The notes beneath the pieces were generated by a model. That model ran no database searches. It worked only from the letters and a program-made list of their open reading frames with translations, and was not told where the DNA came from. Of a DNA stretch of 64,000 bases, positions 35,217 to 45,452 are shown one piece after another. The position numbers and the translations under genes are program-made. The first letter of the stretch is position 1; every line of letters begins with the position of its first letter. Source of the DNA: Sphingorhabdus sp. (lineage in GTDB: Bacteria; Pseudomonadota; Alphaproteobacteria; Sphingomonadales; Sphingomonadaceae). The DNA is taken from assembly GCA_028279555.1 (NCBI GenBank), contig JANQNO010000006.1:243837-307836 (forward strand), read 5' to 3'.

Positions 35217-36935
35217 TTGTCCGACTATGACGACAGGATTGCCAATGGCCGGTCGCTGATGGTGCGGCCAAGCGGCCTGGGCCAAACGCTTTCGGAGCGC
35301 ATTGCGCTGGCCTTCTACAAACTGACCTGGCGCACGCCGCTGCATAATTCGCGGCTCACCGGCAAGCTGCCGTTGCGCCTGCTCGCCACACCGCCGGATC
35401 CGCTGCCCGCCGAGGCGGCGCGCGGCAAGGCGCTGCTGATGGGGAAGTTCCACTTTCAAGGCATGGATCAGGAGCTTGCCAGCATCGACTATAACAAGCT
35501 CCTGCTGCCGCCGGCGATGATCGATTACATTCACCGCTTCGAATGGCTGCGCGATCTGTCTGCCGCTACCAACCGCGGCGAAGGCACAGCTGTCGCCGCA
35601 GACATAGCGGCAGAGTGGCTGGCGGGAAATGGCGGGAAAGTGCGTGAGCCGGCCTGGTCGGTTGAAAATTGCGCATGGCGGCTCCTCAACATGGCGGTTG
35701 CCGCGCCCTTTATCCTTTCGAGCAATGATCCTGTATACCGCTCATCTATCCTCAATCATTTTGCCAGGACCGCCCGGCATCTCGACCGCAGCGCGCCGCG
35801 TGGTGGCATTCGTTTCCAACGACTATGTGGCTGGGTCGGGGTGGTGGCTGCTTCGCTTTTGCTTCCGGAAGGAAAGGCACGGCGTATCGTTGGGGAAAAC
35901 GGGCTGGCCGTTTCGCTCGCCGAGACGATTTTTGACGATGGCGGCGTGATCTCCCGCTCACCCATGCAGCTTATCGAAATCGTCGGGTTACTCAGCCTGC
36001 TGCGCCAATGTTATCTGGCGGTCGACGAAGCCATGCCGGAAGTGTTGAACGATGCCTTGTCGCGGGCGGTTCCTGCCTTGCTGGGCCTCACCCATGCTGA
36101 TGGCGGCCTCGGCGCATGGCAGGGATCGGGGCATATCGGCCCAGAGAAAATCGAAGCCATCGTCGCTGCCAGCGGTGTGCGTGCCCGTCCGCACAGGCAG
36201 GCGCTCGACTGGGGCTATCAACGCGTCGCGGCCAGCAACTCGGTTTTGCTCCTCGATGCCGGACCACCCCCTTTGGCCCGGCAATTTTCTGCAGGATGCG
36301 CCTCGACGCTCGCTTTGGAATTTTCGCATGGCAACCAGCGGCTAGTCATCAATTGCGGCGGCTCGGGGCTTGTGGGAGCAACCATTCCGGCCAGCCTTGC
36401 GCGCGGTCTGCGCACCACCGCAGCACACAGCACGCTCTGTATCGATGACACCAACAGCACGGCGATTCTACCCGGTGGGCAGCTGGGGCGCGGTGTTACC
36501 GAGGTCGGGCTGGAGCGGCGTGATATCGAGAAGGCCACACGGATCGAAGCCAGCCATGATGGCTATGCTCGCAGTTTTGGCTACAATCATTCCCGGCTAC
36601 TCATTCTGCGCTCCGACGGGCTAGAACTACGCGGCGAAGACAGCCTGTTGCCGGCGGGAAAAGCCAAACCGCGGGACGGGGTTCCCTGCCATATCCGCTT
36701 TCATATCGGCCCGGATATCGAACTTGCCACCAATGACCGCGAAGGAACCGTTATACTGCGCTTGCCCGATGGTGGCGCATGGCTGTTTGCTGCCGGAATG
36801 GGCACGGCAGGGGTCGATGAAAGCCTGTGGGTGGATGAAAATGGTATGCCCCGCCCCACGCAGCAGATTGTAGTGGCGGCTGAAACCGACAAGGGCGGCC
36901 TCTCGGTTGGCTGGCATTTCAGATTTTTGGGTTAG
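35217..36935 (+). CDS. Heparinase II/III family protein
   Basis: 572 residues from TTG 35217 (AAGGAAGA 7 bases upstream). An alpha-helical toroid N-terminal half ([40 protein letters not shown]) and a beta-sandwich C-terminal half ([27 protein letters not shown]; the [17 protein letters not shown] stretch) match the bacterial heparinase II/III superfamily of polysaccharide lyases. No signal peptide. The position between rpe and purH is common in sphingomonads. Substrate unknown; an anionic envelope glycan is possible. Confidence 0.8.
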   Translation: MSDYDDRIANGRSLMVRPSGLGQTLSERIALAFYKLTWRTPLHNSRLTGKLPLRLLATPPDPLPAEAARGKALLMGKFHFQGMDQELASIDYNKLLLPPAMIDYIHRFEWLRDLSAATNRGEGTAVAADIAAEWLAGNGGKVREPAWSVENCAWRLLNMAVAAPFILSSNDPVYRSSILNHFARTARHLDRSAPRGGIRFQRLCGWVGVVAASLLLPEGKARRIVGENGLAVSLAETIFDDGGVISRSPMQLIEIVGLLSLLRQCYLAVDEAMPEVLNDALSRAVPALLGLTHADGGLGAWQGSGHIGPEKIEAIVAASGVRARPHRQALDWGYQRVAASNSVLLLDAGPPPLARQFSAGCASTLALEFSHGNQRLVINCGGSGLVGATIPASLARGLRTTAAHSTLCIDDTNSTAILPGGQLGRGVTEVGLERRDIEKATRIEASHDGYARSFGYNHSRLLILRSDGLELRGEDSLLPAGKAKPRDGVPCHIRFHIGPDIELATNDREGTVILRLPDGGAWLFAAGMGTAGVDESLWVDENGMPRPTQQIVVAAETDKGGLSVGWHFRFLG

Positions 36936-36948
36936 GGTTGGAAAAATA

Positions 36949-38538
36949 ATGAAAGACATCAAAATCAAACGCGCACTGCTTTCGGTATCGGACAAAACCG
37001 GTCTGGCCGAACTGGGCCATGCGCTGGCAGCGCGCGATATCGAGCTTGTTTCTACCGGCGGAACCGCGAAAACCCTGCGTGAAGCTGGCCTCAAAGTCCG
37101 CGACATTTCGGAATTGACCGGTTTTCCGGAAATGATGGATGGCCGCATAAAAACGCTGCATCCCAAGGTTCATGGCGGCTTGCTCGCGGTACGTGACAAT
37201 AGCGACCATGCGGCGGCCATGAAAATGCATGACATTGGCGCAATCGACCTGGTGGTGGTTAATCTCTATCCCTTTGCGCAGACAGTTGCGAACCAGGCAG
37301 ATCGCGATGAGATCATCGAGAATATCGACATTGGCGGACCTTCGATGGTGCGCAGTGCGGCCAAAAATCACGATTATGTAACGATCATCACCGATCCGTC
37401 GGATTATGACAGTCTCATTGCCGAAATGGAGGAAACCGACGGCGCAACCTCACACGCATTTAGACGTATATGCGCCGCCAAAGCTTATGCGGTAACGGCG
37501 GCCTACGATGGCATGATCGCCAGCTGGTTCGCTTTCGCGGATCAGGGCGAGATGTTCCCAGAAAGCCTGAATTTCGGGGCCAAGCTCGGGGACACGCTGC
37601 GCTATGGGGAAAACCCGCATCAGCATGCCGCCTTTTATTTGCCAGCCGGACCTTCTGCGAGCGGCATCGGCCAGGCCGAACAGCTGCAGGGCAAGGAGCT
37701 GAGCTACAACAACTATAATGATGCCGACGCGGCGCTCGAACTGGTGAGCGAATTTGCCGGCGGCCCGCCCACTGTCGTGATTGTCAAACATGCCAATCCC
37801 TGCGGCGTCGCCAGCGGCGATACGCTGATAGAAGCCTACCGCGCGGCGCTCGAATGCGACAGCGTCTCAGCTTTCGGCGGAATTGTGGCCGTCAACCAGC
37901 CGCTCGACGGCCAAACAGCCGAAGCGATAACAGCGGTTTTCACTGAAGTCGTTGTCGCACCGGCAGCCGACGATACAGCCAGAGAAATTTTCGCCAGGAA
38001 GAAAAATTTGCGCCTGCTGATCACTGGCGATCTGCCTGATGCCAGGCGGCCGGGGCTGATGATGAAAAACATCGCCGGCGGCTATCTGCTGCAGTCGCGC
38101 GACAACGGCTTTGTCGCCGACGCGGACTTGAAGGTAGTAACCAAGCGGCAGCCCACTGCGCAGGAAATGGCCGATTGCCGCTTCGCCTGGACGGTTGCGA
38201 AACATGTGAAATCCAACGCTATCGTCTATGCCAAGGATTGGGCAACCGCAGGAATAGGCGCGGGGCAGATGAACCGCCGCGACAGCGCGCGCATCGCAGC
38301 TGCCAAGGCGCAGGAGGCAGCCGAAACCTACGGATGGGATGCCCCCAAAACCAAAGGGTCAGCGGTGGCCTCGGACGCCTTCTTCCCCTTCGCCGATGGC
38401 TTGATGGCGGCAGCGGAAGCCGGCGCAACGGCGGTCATACAACCTGGCGGTTCGATGCGCGATGACGAGGTGATCGAGGCGGCCGACAGTGCCGGCCTTG
38501 CAATGGTCTTTACCGGCATGCGCCATTTCAGGCACTAG
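36949..38538 (+). CDS. purH: Bifunctional AICAR transformylase/IMP cyclohydrolase
   Basis: 529 residues, standard length. N-terminal IMP cyclohydrolase (MGS-like) domain: [48 protein letters not shown]-terminal transformylase: [25 protein letters not shown] (catalytic Lys-His), [23 protein letters not shown]. Last two steps of IMP synthesis. The ATG at 36949 is 13 bases after the heparinase-like stop. Confidence 0.96.
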   Translation: MKDIKIKRALLSVSDKTGLAELGHALAARDIELVSTGGTAKTLREAGLKVRDISELTGFPEMMDGRIKTLHPKVHGGLLAVRDNSDHAAAMKMHDIGAIDLVVVNLYPFAQTVANQADRDEIIENIDIGGPSMVRSAAKNHDYVTIITDPSDYDSLIAEMEETDGATSHAFRRICAAKAYAVTAAYDGMIASWFAFADQGEMFPESLNFGAKLGDTLRYGENPHQHAAFYLPAGPSASGIGQAEQLQGKELSYNNYNDADAALELVSEFAGGPPTVVIVKHANPCGVASGDTLIEAYRAALECDSVSAFGGIVAVNQPLDGQTAEAITAVFTEVVVAPAADDTAREIFARKKNLRLLITGDLPDARRPGLMMKNIAGGYLLQSRDNGFVADADLKVVTKRQPTAQEMADCRFAWTVAKHVKSNAIVYAKDWATAGIGAGQMNRRDSARIAAAKAQEAAETYGWDAPKTKGSAVASDAFFPFADGLMAAAEAGATAVIQPGGSMRDDEVIEAADSAGLAMVFTGMRHFRH

Positions 38539-38555
38539 CGCAGGAACGGCAGTAT

Positions 38556-40877
38556 CTACCTTTGCGCTCGCCCGGATCTTGCGGACACGCGTTCCGGGTA
38601 GAGAATGGCAACAGCCGGAAGTAGCAGCAATAGATCGGCCAGCAGAGCAAGAACAAAAATGCTGACGCAAAGCAAACCGAAAAATGTGGCGGTTGGCATT
38701 TCGCTAAACAGCGCAGATGAAAGACCAAAAGATAGTATGCAAGTAGTGGTAATCAGCGCCGGGGCAACATGATTCATGACCGCAGGAAGGTCACTGAATG
38801 CCAAAGGCGAACCCTTGCGCCGACGCTCGATCTGCACTCGATTGAGCACATGGATTGTGTCATCGACTGCTATTCCAAAGGCAACCGACAGGGCAATGGC
38901 GCTCGTGAAATGCAAATGGGTTCCGCTCCACATCAACCAGCCGCCCACGAGCAAAATGGGCAGAATGTTGGGCAATATGGCCGCAATTGAATAACGCCAT
39001 TCGCGAAACCAGAGTCCGACAAGAAGCGGACAGACAAAGGCGGCTATCAGGAAACTGATGGTCAGTTCGCGTATCATGTCGTCGGACCGGTACGCCGCGA
39101 GCGCCGAAAGGCCGTTGATCTCCTCGGCGGCCAGCGGGCCATCGCCCAACTTGCTCAATTCTGCCTCTATCCCCCGGCCAAGCTCCCGGATTTCCGCTGA
39201 AGGCAGATCGCCAATTCGCATCGCAATCTTGAATCCATTTTCATCCCACCCAAGCAGCTCTGCACGCGCTCTTTCCGGCAGGAAATCCAAAAGCTCTGAC
39301 ATTGCCGCTTCGCCGGCTGGCGTATCATCCGGGTTCAGCTTTTGCCGAAGGCTATGCAGCGAAATTATGGGGTTGCCCGGAAAGCGCGCAGCCAATGCCT
39401 CATGTGCATTCCCCAACGCCTCCTGATTTTCCGCGCTTAAAAGTTCGCCGCCATTTTCGGGGCGCAGTATGACGTCGAGCGTCGCGCTTGGCCCGGCGAT
39501 CTCCTCGACCTGCTTCAGCGATTCCCGGATCGGGCTGTCTTCGAGCAAATATTGGTTGAAGTAGTGATTGGTTTGAATGGGCAGAAAGGCGGATAGTGCC
39601 AGCGCCGCGACCACCAGCCCGCCGGTTGTCACGACATAACGCTTGCCAACCAGCATATTCGTCACCCTGGACAGCATGATTGGCGCGGATACCCTTTTCG
39701 GCGCTGGTTTTTCCAAAACCCGGCGAACAAATCCGAATTTCCAGCCGAGCGCGAAGACCAGGGGATGGATGACCAGCACTGCGAACATCGCCATCACTAT
39801 CCCGACGATACCTGCCGTTGCAAAACTGCGGATCAGTTCGGAACCCGAATAGAAAAGGCTGGCCAGCGCCAATATTGTCGTTAACCCGGCGAGCATACAG
39901 GGCGGCCCGATATCCATCAGCATCCCTTTTATCGCCGCATCGCGTCCCATTCCTTTTGACGCATTCTTGCGCAATTCATGTGTCATGTGGATGCAGTCCG
40001 CCATGGCCAGCGCCATGATCAGCACGGTGACCGAATTGGTGATCACATTCATGGTTATGCCCAGCAATCCGAATGCACCGAAGGTCAGAAACAGGGCATT
40101 CGCTGGCGCAATTCCATTCATAAAGCCAAGCGTAACGCTGCGAAAAAGGAAAAAGGCGACCAGCGCCCCCAAAATCGCGCCCACTATGTTGAGATATAGC
40201 TGCTCGCTACGCAATCGGTTGACGATATGATGGCGGATAGGGAGCATGCCCGTCATGCTGAGCTGCATGTCGCCGCTAATCTCCAACTCTCTGTTCAGCG
40301 CCTCGATCTTGCCAACAAAGCCGTCAAATCTGGCAACATCGGTGAAACCGTCATCGACCGAGAAAATGACAATGGTCTGATTCAGTTCCTTGTTGATCAG
40401 CGGTGTCGGTGCCCATTCACTATCGCGGGCCATCCGCAATGGGGCCGATATGTCATCATAACTGCCGAGATCATCGGCTATCAGCGTCTGCCATTCGCCG
40501 GTTTCGCCATTGCGCTCCTGCTGCGAAAAGACCGAAGCCGCAAATTCGACGCCTTCGAGCAGTTGCAGATCGAGAACATAGTCGCGCAGCGATTCCAGCT
40601 GCCGACGGTCGAAAGCCTCCTTCGAGCTGGCGATTACAAAAATGTCGGTGTCCGATTGCGGATAGCGGCGGACATGTTCCTGATAGGCCGCGTAATGGGG
40701 ATGAGAAGAAGCGAAAATCTCTCGCGTGCCGTCCTCGAAATCGATCTGCAGCGCAAAATAGGCTGCCAGTGGAAGCAAAAGTGAGAGGCCCAAAAATATT
40801 GTCAGCGGGCGCTTTAGAACATTGCGCGCGATCGCAGCCAAAAAGGTAGAAATTCCGGTGATTTTGCCCCCTGCCAC
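38556..40877 (-). CDS. MMPL/RND family transporter
   Basis: 773 residues with two homologous halves, each one helix, a periplasmic loop (about 35-215 and 425-590) and a five-helix bundle. Sterol-sensing/RND motifs: MALAMADCIHMTHELR in the first half and SVAFGIAVDDTIHVLNR in the second. Proton-driven inner-membrane export of lipids or hydrophobic compounds is typical of this family (MmpL, HpnN); no partner genes are adjacent. The start is GTG 40877 with no clear ribosome site; a start a few codons later is possible. Confidence 0.85.
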   Translation of the reverse strand: MAGGKITGISTFLAAIARNVLKRPLTIFLGLSLLLPLAAYFALQIDFEDGTREIFASSHPHYAAYQEHVRRYPQSDTDIFVIASSKEAFDRRQLESLRDYVLDLQLLEGVEFAASVFSQQERNGETGEWQTLIADDLGSYDDISAPLRMARDSEWAPTPLINKELNQTIVIFSVDDGFTDVARFDGFVGKIEALNRELEISGDMQLSMTGMLPIRHHIVNRLRSEQLYLNIVGAILGALVAFFLFRSVTLGFMNGIAPANALFLTFGAFGLLGITMNVITNSVTVLIMALAMADCIHMTHELRKNASKGMGRDAAIKGMLMDIGPPCMLAGLTTILALASLFYSGSELIRSFATAGIVGIVMAMFAVLVIHPLVFALGWKFGFVRRVLEKPAPKRVSAPIMLSRVTNMLVGKRYVVTTGGLVVAALALSAFLPIQTNHYFNQYLLEDSPIRESLKQVEEIAGPSATLDVILRPENGGELLSAENQEALGNAHEALAARFPGNPIISLHSLRQKLNPDDTPAGEAAMSELLDFLPERARAELLGWDENGFKIAMRIGDLPSAEIRELGRGIEAELSKLGDGPLAAEEINGLSALAAYRSDDMIRELTISFLIAAFVCPLLVGLWFREWRYSIAAILPNILPILLVGGWLMWSGTHLHFTSAIALSVAFGIAVDDTIHVLNRVQIERRRKGSPLAFSDLPAVMNHVAPALITTTCILSFGLSSALFSEMPTATFFGLLCVSIFVLALLADLLLLLPAVAILYPERVSARSGRAQR

Positions 40878-41006
40878 CGACTATATCAGCAATGTTCCCT
40901 ATTCGCGCGACCCTGTTCGCAATATTGGCAATATTGAAAAAAAGCCATGAATATATTACCGCTCTGCATCAGTTGATTGGGATTGCATATCCAAAGCCGG
41001 GGGTAG

Positions 41007-41537
41007 ATGGGGCCAGGCAACCAACAATTGTTGAATAAAAGCGGGCAAGGAGCATTCATTTTGCTTGCCGCGCTGATGCTGCCTGCATCGACATCGGTAA
41101 ACCGCGTCGACCTTTCAAAGTACGGCGGGAAATGGAGCGGCTCCGGATGGGGCAAGCGCGATGCCGGGGCGCCGCGCGAGCGGGTGCGCTGCCGGATGAC
41201 CGCCAAATATCGCGCCAAGACGCGCCGCCTTTCGGTCAGCGGAAAATGCGCGGCAGCAAGCCGGAGCTTCACTCTGCTGGGCCATGTTGCGGAATATCGC
41301 GGCAGCAACAGGCTGACCGGCCGCTGGGTCAATCCTTCCGGCATGGGCTCGGTCAAGGTGGCTGGCAGACGCAATGGCAACAATTTGATCTTCACTTTCC
41401 GCGCGAAGGACCGGAAACTGGGAAAAATGCGGCAATTTAGAACCGTCTGGAAACTGAACAGGAACAGCTTTACCCTGAACTCGCAGGTCGCCAAAGGCGG
41501 GTACAGGGACATTGGGAGCATTCGCTTTAGCCGGTAG
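41007..41537 (+). CDS. Small secreted protein of unknown function
   Basis: 176 residues, strongly basic. A hydrophobic segment GAFILLAALMLPASTSVN at about 15-32 suggests secretion. The rest is beta-rich with regular spacing: LSKYGGKWSGSGWG, VRCRMTAKYRAKTRRLSVSG with KCAAASRSFTLLG (two cysteines), RLTGRWVNPSG, NNLIFTFRAKDRK, WKLNRNSFTL. The pattern resembles a small beta-barrel such as those that bind lipids, but I assign no family. The TTG start of the next ORF lies 35 bases after its stop. Confidence 0.65.
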   Translation: MGPGNQQLLNKSGQGAFILLAALMLPASTSVNRVDLSKYGGKWSGSGWGKRDAGAPRERVRCRMTAKYRAKTRRLSVSGKCAAASRSFTLLGHVAEYRGSNRLTGRWVNPSGMGSVKVAGRRNGNNLIFTFRAKDRKLGKMRQFRTVWKLNRNSFTLNSQVAKGGYRDIGSIRFSR

Positions 41538-41571
41538 TTCGGTCAAGGCAGAATTGTCGAGGGGAAAAATT

Positions 41572-42438
41572 TTGCTGGTAGGAGATGCCACGCCTGCGGC
41601 CGGGCCGGGCGAACATTCGATCAAGTCGCGCAAATTGCGCGCAAAGCCGGGCCGCTTTGGCAACAAGCGCAGATACTGGCTGAATGGCGACCCGGTTGCC
41701 ACGGCCGTCTACAATGGTCTGTCGCTCAATTTCCCCAAGGCCGAGGTGTTCTTTATCGAGAGCGTGAACGCCTATCGCAGCAAGGCAAGCGGAAAGCTGG
41801 CAAGAGAAATCCGGGTTTTCACGCGGCAAGAGGCGATGCACACCAAAGAGCATGCCGCGCTTAACAAACATATCTCTGCAGCCGGTTTCGATATCGGCAA
41901 TATTGATCGTCGCAGCGACATGATAGCTGCGCGCGCGCGCGGTTGGTCTCCGGTGGCAAAGCTTACATCGACGATGATCCTGGAGCATATAACCGCGATT
42001 GGTTCCAAGCAGCTCTTGGCCAACACTGCGCATTTGGGAGGCGCGGACGAAGAAGTGGCAGCGCTATGGCGATGGCACGCGCTGGAGGAAATCGAACATA
42101 AAGGCGTCGCGCACGATGTCTGGCTGCTCGCAACCGAAGATTGGCCCGGCTGGAAACGCTGGATACTGAAAGCCGGTATGACAGTCTTTGTCACCGCCGG
42201 TTTCTGCAAGCAGCGCTGGCTGGATTCGCTTTATCTGCTCGGGCAGGATGGACATAGCGGCCCGCGAGCCTGGGCGAGGCTTTTGTGGTTCCTGTTCGGC
42301 AAGCCGGGAATGGTTCGCAAGTTATTCCTGCCCTGGCTGCTGCTCCTGCGTCCTGGTTTCCACCCATGGCAGAATGATGATCGTTCGCTTATCAGGCTGG
42401 CCGACAGCCAGTATGGCGACGCGATTCTACCGGAGTAA
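41572..42438 (+). CDS. Metal-dependent hydrolase (PF10118 type, diiron-like)
   Basis: 288 residues from TTG 41572 with AGGGGA 6 bases upstream; a TTG at 41512 would overlap the previous gene. Helical protein with ferritin-like metal motifs: FTRQEAMHTKEHAALN, MILEHITAIG, WRWHALEEIEHKGVAHDVW. This is COG3687/PF10118, annotated as predicted metal-dependent hydrolase but built like a diiron carboxylate protein. Downstream hydrophobic helices at about 195-260. Substrate unknown; it neighbours a desaturase, so a role in lipid modification is conceivable. Confidence 0.8.
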   Translation: MLVGDATPAAGPGEHSIKSRKLRAKPGRFGNKRRYWLNGDPVATAVYNGLSLNFPKAEVFFIESVNAYRSKASGKLAREIRVFTRQEAMHTKEHAALNKHISAAGFDIGNIDRRSDMIAARARGWSPVAKLTSTMILEHITAIGSKQLLANTAHLGGADEEVAALWRWHALEEIEHKGVAHDVWLLATEDWPGWKRWILKAGMTVFVTAGFCKQRWLDSLYLLGQDGHSGPRAWARLLWFLFGKPGMVRKLFLPWLLLLRPGFHPWQNDDRSLIRLADSQYGDAILPE

Positions 42439-42485
42439 GCACAATTGCACCGGACTGTTATGCTGGCTGCCAGAGAAGCTAGCTG

Positions 42486-43355
42486 TCAGTGCGGTAATTC
42501 TCCTTCAAATCTGCAGCCGCGCGCTTTGAGTATCGGTCGGAGCTCCCGAAAAGCACGCGGTGTATCGGTTAGCGGAATGAATGGATAGAGGTGGTGGATC
42601 AGGTGATATTGCATCCCCATCGACGCGATGTTGCCGACACGGCTTTTCCAGAATTTGGCATTTGTGTAGCGCCCGCGTTCATGCGCCGGATGATGCGGTG
42701 CCCAGCTGAAAAAGAACTGGATATATACAATTCCAACATGCCGCGGTGCCCACCAAAGCAGCGCCGCCTCAATCGCGTAACCGGTCCACGCAAGCGCAAA
42801 CAGAATTCCGAAAAACGCAAGCTGATAGAGCGCACCGTCCACCAGCACATCGCTGCGTCCGATTCTCTCGAGGATATAGCCATAGCCGCGCATTGCCCCG
42901 CCCTTGCCGCGCTGTCGCTGGACAATGCTCTGCCAGATCGCGTCCCACGCACCCTTCGACTGTGTAGTAATATCCGGATCAAGCTCTGGATGATTGACAT
43001 GCTTGTGATGTTCCATGTGGGTAAGCTTGTGAATACGGTAGGGCATTGCCATGGGGAGAAGGCTCAAATGCCCGACCAACTCGTTGAACCATCTCCAGTT
43101 CCGGCCCGGACGCGCGATGATCCCGTGCACTGCTTCATGCGCAGGCAGGAAACAGGCCATCACATTGACGCATGCTATCGGAAAGGCGATCCACAAATGC
43201 AGGATATCCAGAAAAACCAGCGGCCAGAGCGACAACCAGGCGAGCAGGTTGCCGAGCCCCCAAAGCGGCACTTCCCAAGGGAAGCGGTCGGCATATTTGC
43301 GCGCGATCATACGCTCCGCCTTGCGCAGCTCCGCCTTGGTCATGCCTTCATTCAC
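42486..43355 (-). CDS. Fatty acid desaturase family protein
   Basis: 289 residues with four or more membrane segments and the three His boxes of the diiron membrane desaturase/hydroxylase superfamily: HEAVH (73-77), HKLTHMEHHKH (109-119) and HLIHHLYP (251-258). Inserts a double bond or hydroxyl into a fatty acyl or carotenoid chain using ferredoxin-type electrons; substrate not evident. Its ATG overlaps by four bases the stop of the small membrane protein upstream. Confidence 0.85.
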   Translation of the reverse strand: MNEGMTKAELRKAERMIARKYADRFPWEVPLWGLGNLLAWLSLWPLVFLDILHLWIAFPIACVNVMACFLPAHEAVHGIIARPGRNWRWFNELVGHLSLLPMAMPYRIHKLTHMEHHKHVNHPELDPDITTQSKGAWDAIWQSIVQRQRGKGGAMRGYGYILERIGRSDVLVDGALYQLAFFGILFALAWTGYAIEAALLWWAPRHVGIVYIQFFFSWAPHHPAHERGRYTNAKFWKSRVGNIASMGMQYHLIHHLYPFIPLTDTPRAFRELRPILKARGCRFEGELPH

Positions 43356-43570
43356 GACGGTCTAGCCCATATCCAGCTGCCGCGGATGAAGGCGAGCACC
43401 CCCCAGCTACCACCGATAATCATGCCAAATGCGAGCGTCGAAAGCTCCAGCGGCGCGTGCCATTCGAGCCGGTCCATGACCTGTGCAAATAGCGGTCCGA
43501 AAAAGGCAAATCCGAAAAATACCGGCATAAAATGCAGGATGTTCTTGATGATGCCTTCAACTATTTGCAT
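43352..43570 (-). CDS. Small membrane protein coupled to the desaturase
   Basis: 72 residues with two hydrophobic segments: ILHFMPVFFGFAFFGPLFAQ and LSTLAFGMIIGGSWGVLAFI. No family recognised. Four-base overlap with the desaturase start suggests a coupled function. Two direct copies of AATATTTGAA (minus strand, 43598-43607 and 43616-43625) stand 28-55 bases before its ATG. Confidence 0.6.
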   Translation of the reverse strand: MQIVEGIIKNILHFMPVFFGFAFFGPLFAQVMDRLEWHAPLELSTLAFGMIIGGSWGVLAFIRGSWIWARPS

Positions 43571-43597
43571 TTGACTTGTCCCCGATTTGCCATGCTA

Positions 43598-43625
43598 TTC
43601 AAATATTGGCATTTTTTCAAATATT
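43598..43625 (-). promoter_or_regulatory. Direct repeat in the desaturase promoter region
   Basis: TTCAAATATT occurs at 43598-43607 and 43616-43625, 18 bases apart (AATATTTGAA on the transcribed strand), in an AT-rich leader. Could bind a regulator of the desaturase pair; the factor is unknown. Confidence 0.35.
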
Positions 43626-43781
43626 ACAACTAGACGGGAATTTGGCGCTGTTTGGTTATATCGGCGCTCAGCCGCCATCATCATGCGAAAGCCAGCGGGT
43701 TCAGATTGCGATACTGATTTGGCTGGCGACAAGTTCGCATGCCCGAAAATTCCCGAAATGGCACAATTTCCTAATGTCGCG

Positions 43782-43796
43782 TTAACCATCTATTAG
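43782..43796 (+). promoter_or_regulatory. Candidate CtrA site before the flavoprotein gene
   Basis: TTAA-CCATCTA-TTAG differs from the CtrA consensus TTAA-N7-TTAA at one base. It lies 56 bases before the ATG of the envelope-glycan cluster. Confidence 0.35.
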
Positions 43797-43851
43797 CATA
43801 TTTCCTTCAGAGCTTTCCCCGTGATGAGTTTCACGAACAAGGGAAAGAAAA

Positions 43852-45447
43852 ATGCCTGAAAAGAATATGCCGGTTGACGTAGCGATTATTGGCGCGGGGC
43901 CCGCAGGGCTGACTGCCGCCTATCTGCTTTCCAAGAAGGGGCATTCGGTTACCGTCATTGAAAAGGACGAGACTTACGTCGGCGGCATCAGCCGTACCGT
44001 AGAGGTCGGCGGCTATCGCTTTGACATAGGCGGCCACCGCTTCTTTTCCAAATCCCAAGAGGTGGTCGACCTGTGGAACGAAATCCTGCCGGATGACTTT
44101 ATCCAGCGTCCGCGCATGAGCCGCATTTATTATGAAGGCAAATTCTATTCCTATCCGCTGCGCGCCTTCGAGGCGCTTTTCAATCTTGGGGTATTTCGCT
44201 CAGCACTCTGCATGGCAAGCTATGCACGCTGGAACCTCTTTCCCAAGCGTGATGTAAAGAGTTTCGAGGACTGGGTGGTCAACCAGTTTGGCTACAAGCT
44301 CTATTCGATCTTCTTCAAGACCTATACGGAGAAAGTATGGGGCATGCCCTGCAATGAAATGTCGGCGGACTGGGCGGCGCAACGTATCAAGGGCCTGTCA
44401 CTTTGGAACGCGGTGACCGATGGCCTGAAGCGTTCGCTGGGCCTAAATAAGAAACCCAACGACGGCCAGGAAGTGAAGACGCTTCTCGAAACCTTCCGCT
44501 ATCCGCGCCTCGGCCCCGGCATGATGTGGGATGCGGCGCGCGACTTTGTCCGCGAGCGTGGCAACGAGGTACTGATGGGCCACAGCCTGAAGCAGCTTGC
44601 GCAGGACACAGAAGGCAATTGGCGGATGACTGCAAGCAAGGCGGATGGCGGCGAAGCGGTTATTACCGCTAAGCATGTCATTTCTTCCGCGCCGATGCGC
44701 GAGCTTGCTGCACGTATTCACCCTCTGCCCAAGTCGCTGCCCGAAGCGCAGGAACTAAATTATCGCGATTTTCTGACCGTCGCCATCATGGTGAAATCGG
44801 AAGATCTGTTTCCCGACAACTGGATCTACATTCATGATGACCGCGTGCAGGTTGGCCGGGTGCAGAATTTCCGCAGCTGGTCGCCGGAAATGGTGCCTGA
44901 CAAAGATATTGCCTGCGTTGGCCTTGAATATTTCTGCTTCGAAAATGACGGGCTGTGGTCGTCATCCGACGACGACCTTGTCGAGCTTGCCAAGAAGGAA
45001 ATGGACATCCTTGGCCTATGCAAACCGGAAGATGTGGTCGGCGGCGCTGTCGTGCGTCAGGAAAAGGCCTATCCGGTTTATGATGACAGCTACGAAGCCA
45101 ATGTCGAAACCATGCGCAATGATCTGGAAACGCGCTTCCCGACACTGCATATGGTCGGTCGCAACGGCATGCACCGCTACAACAACCAGGATCATGCGAT
45201 GATGACGGCGATGCTGACGGTAGAGAATATCGAGGCCGGAAGCCGCGTCTACAATATCTGGAATGTCAACGAAGACGCCGAATATCACGAGGCCGGCGAC
45301 GAGGGGGCGCAGGCCAGCATTGCGGAGCCGAGCGTTGCCAAGGGTGCCGAGCTTTCGGAAGGACAGGCAGCGGCGCTTCAATCCGAGCGCGATGTGCCCA
45401 AACGCATCGCCAAGGGCGAAGGCGACGACGTCAGCAAGGCGGCGTAA
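43852..45447 (+). CDS. FAD-dependent oxidoreductase, UDP-galactopyranose-mutase/amine-oxidase-like
   Basis: 531 residues. FAD dinucleotide fold VAIIGAGPAGLTAAYLLSKKG, then VIEKDETYVGGISRTV and RFDIGGHRFFSKS, as in the mutase-like/protoporphyrinogen-oxidase-like branch; C-terminal GRNGMHRYNNQDHAMMTAML closes the flavin site. The last 75 residues are acidic and low-complexity. Members sit beside glycosyltransferase and GtrA genes and are thought to act on nucleotide- or lipid-linked sugars. GGGAAAG precedes the ATG. First gene of the glycan cluster; GtrA follows after 5 bases. Confidence 0.8.
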   Translation: MPEKNMPVDVAIIGAGPAGLTAAYLLSKKGHSVTVIEKDETYVGGISRTVEVGGYRFDIGGHRFFSKSQEVVDLWNEILPDDFIQRPRMSRIYYEGKFYSYPLRAFEALFNLGVFRSALCMASYARWNLFPKRDVKSFEDWVVNQFGYKLYSIFFKTYTEKVWGMPCNEMSADWAAQRIKGLSLWNAVTDGLKRSLGLNKKPNDGQEVKTLLETFRYPRLGPGMMWDAARDFVRERGNEVLMGHSLKQLAQDTEGNWRMTASKADGGEAVITAKHVISSAPMRELAARIHPLPKSLPEAQELNYRDFLTVAIMVKSEDLFPDNWIYIHDDRVQVGRVQNFRSWSPEMVPDKDIACVGLEYFCFENDGLWSSSDDDLVELAKKEMDILGLCKPEDVVGGAVVRQEKAYPVYDDSYEANVETMRNDLETRFPTLHMVGRNGMHRYNNQDHAMMTAMLTVENIEAGSRVYNIWNVNEDAEYHEAGDEGAQASIAEPSVAKGAELSEGQAAALQSERDVPKRIAKGEGDDVSKAA

Positions 45448-45452
45448 GCCAT

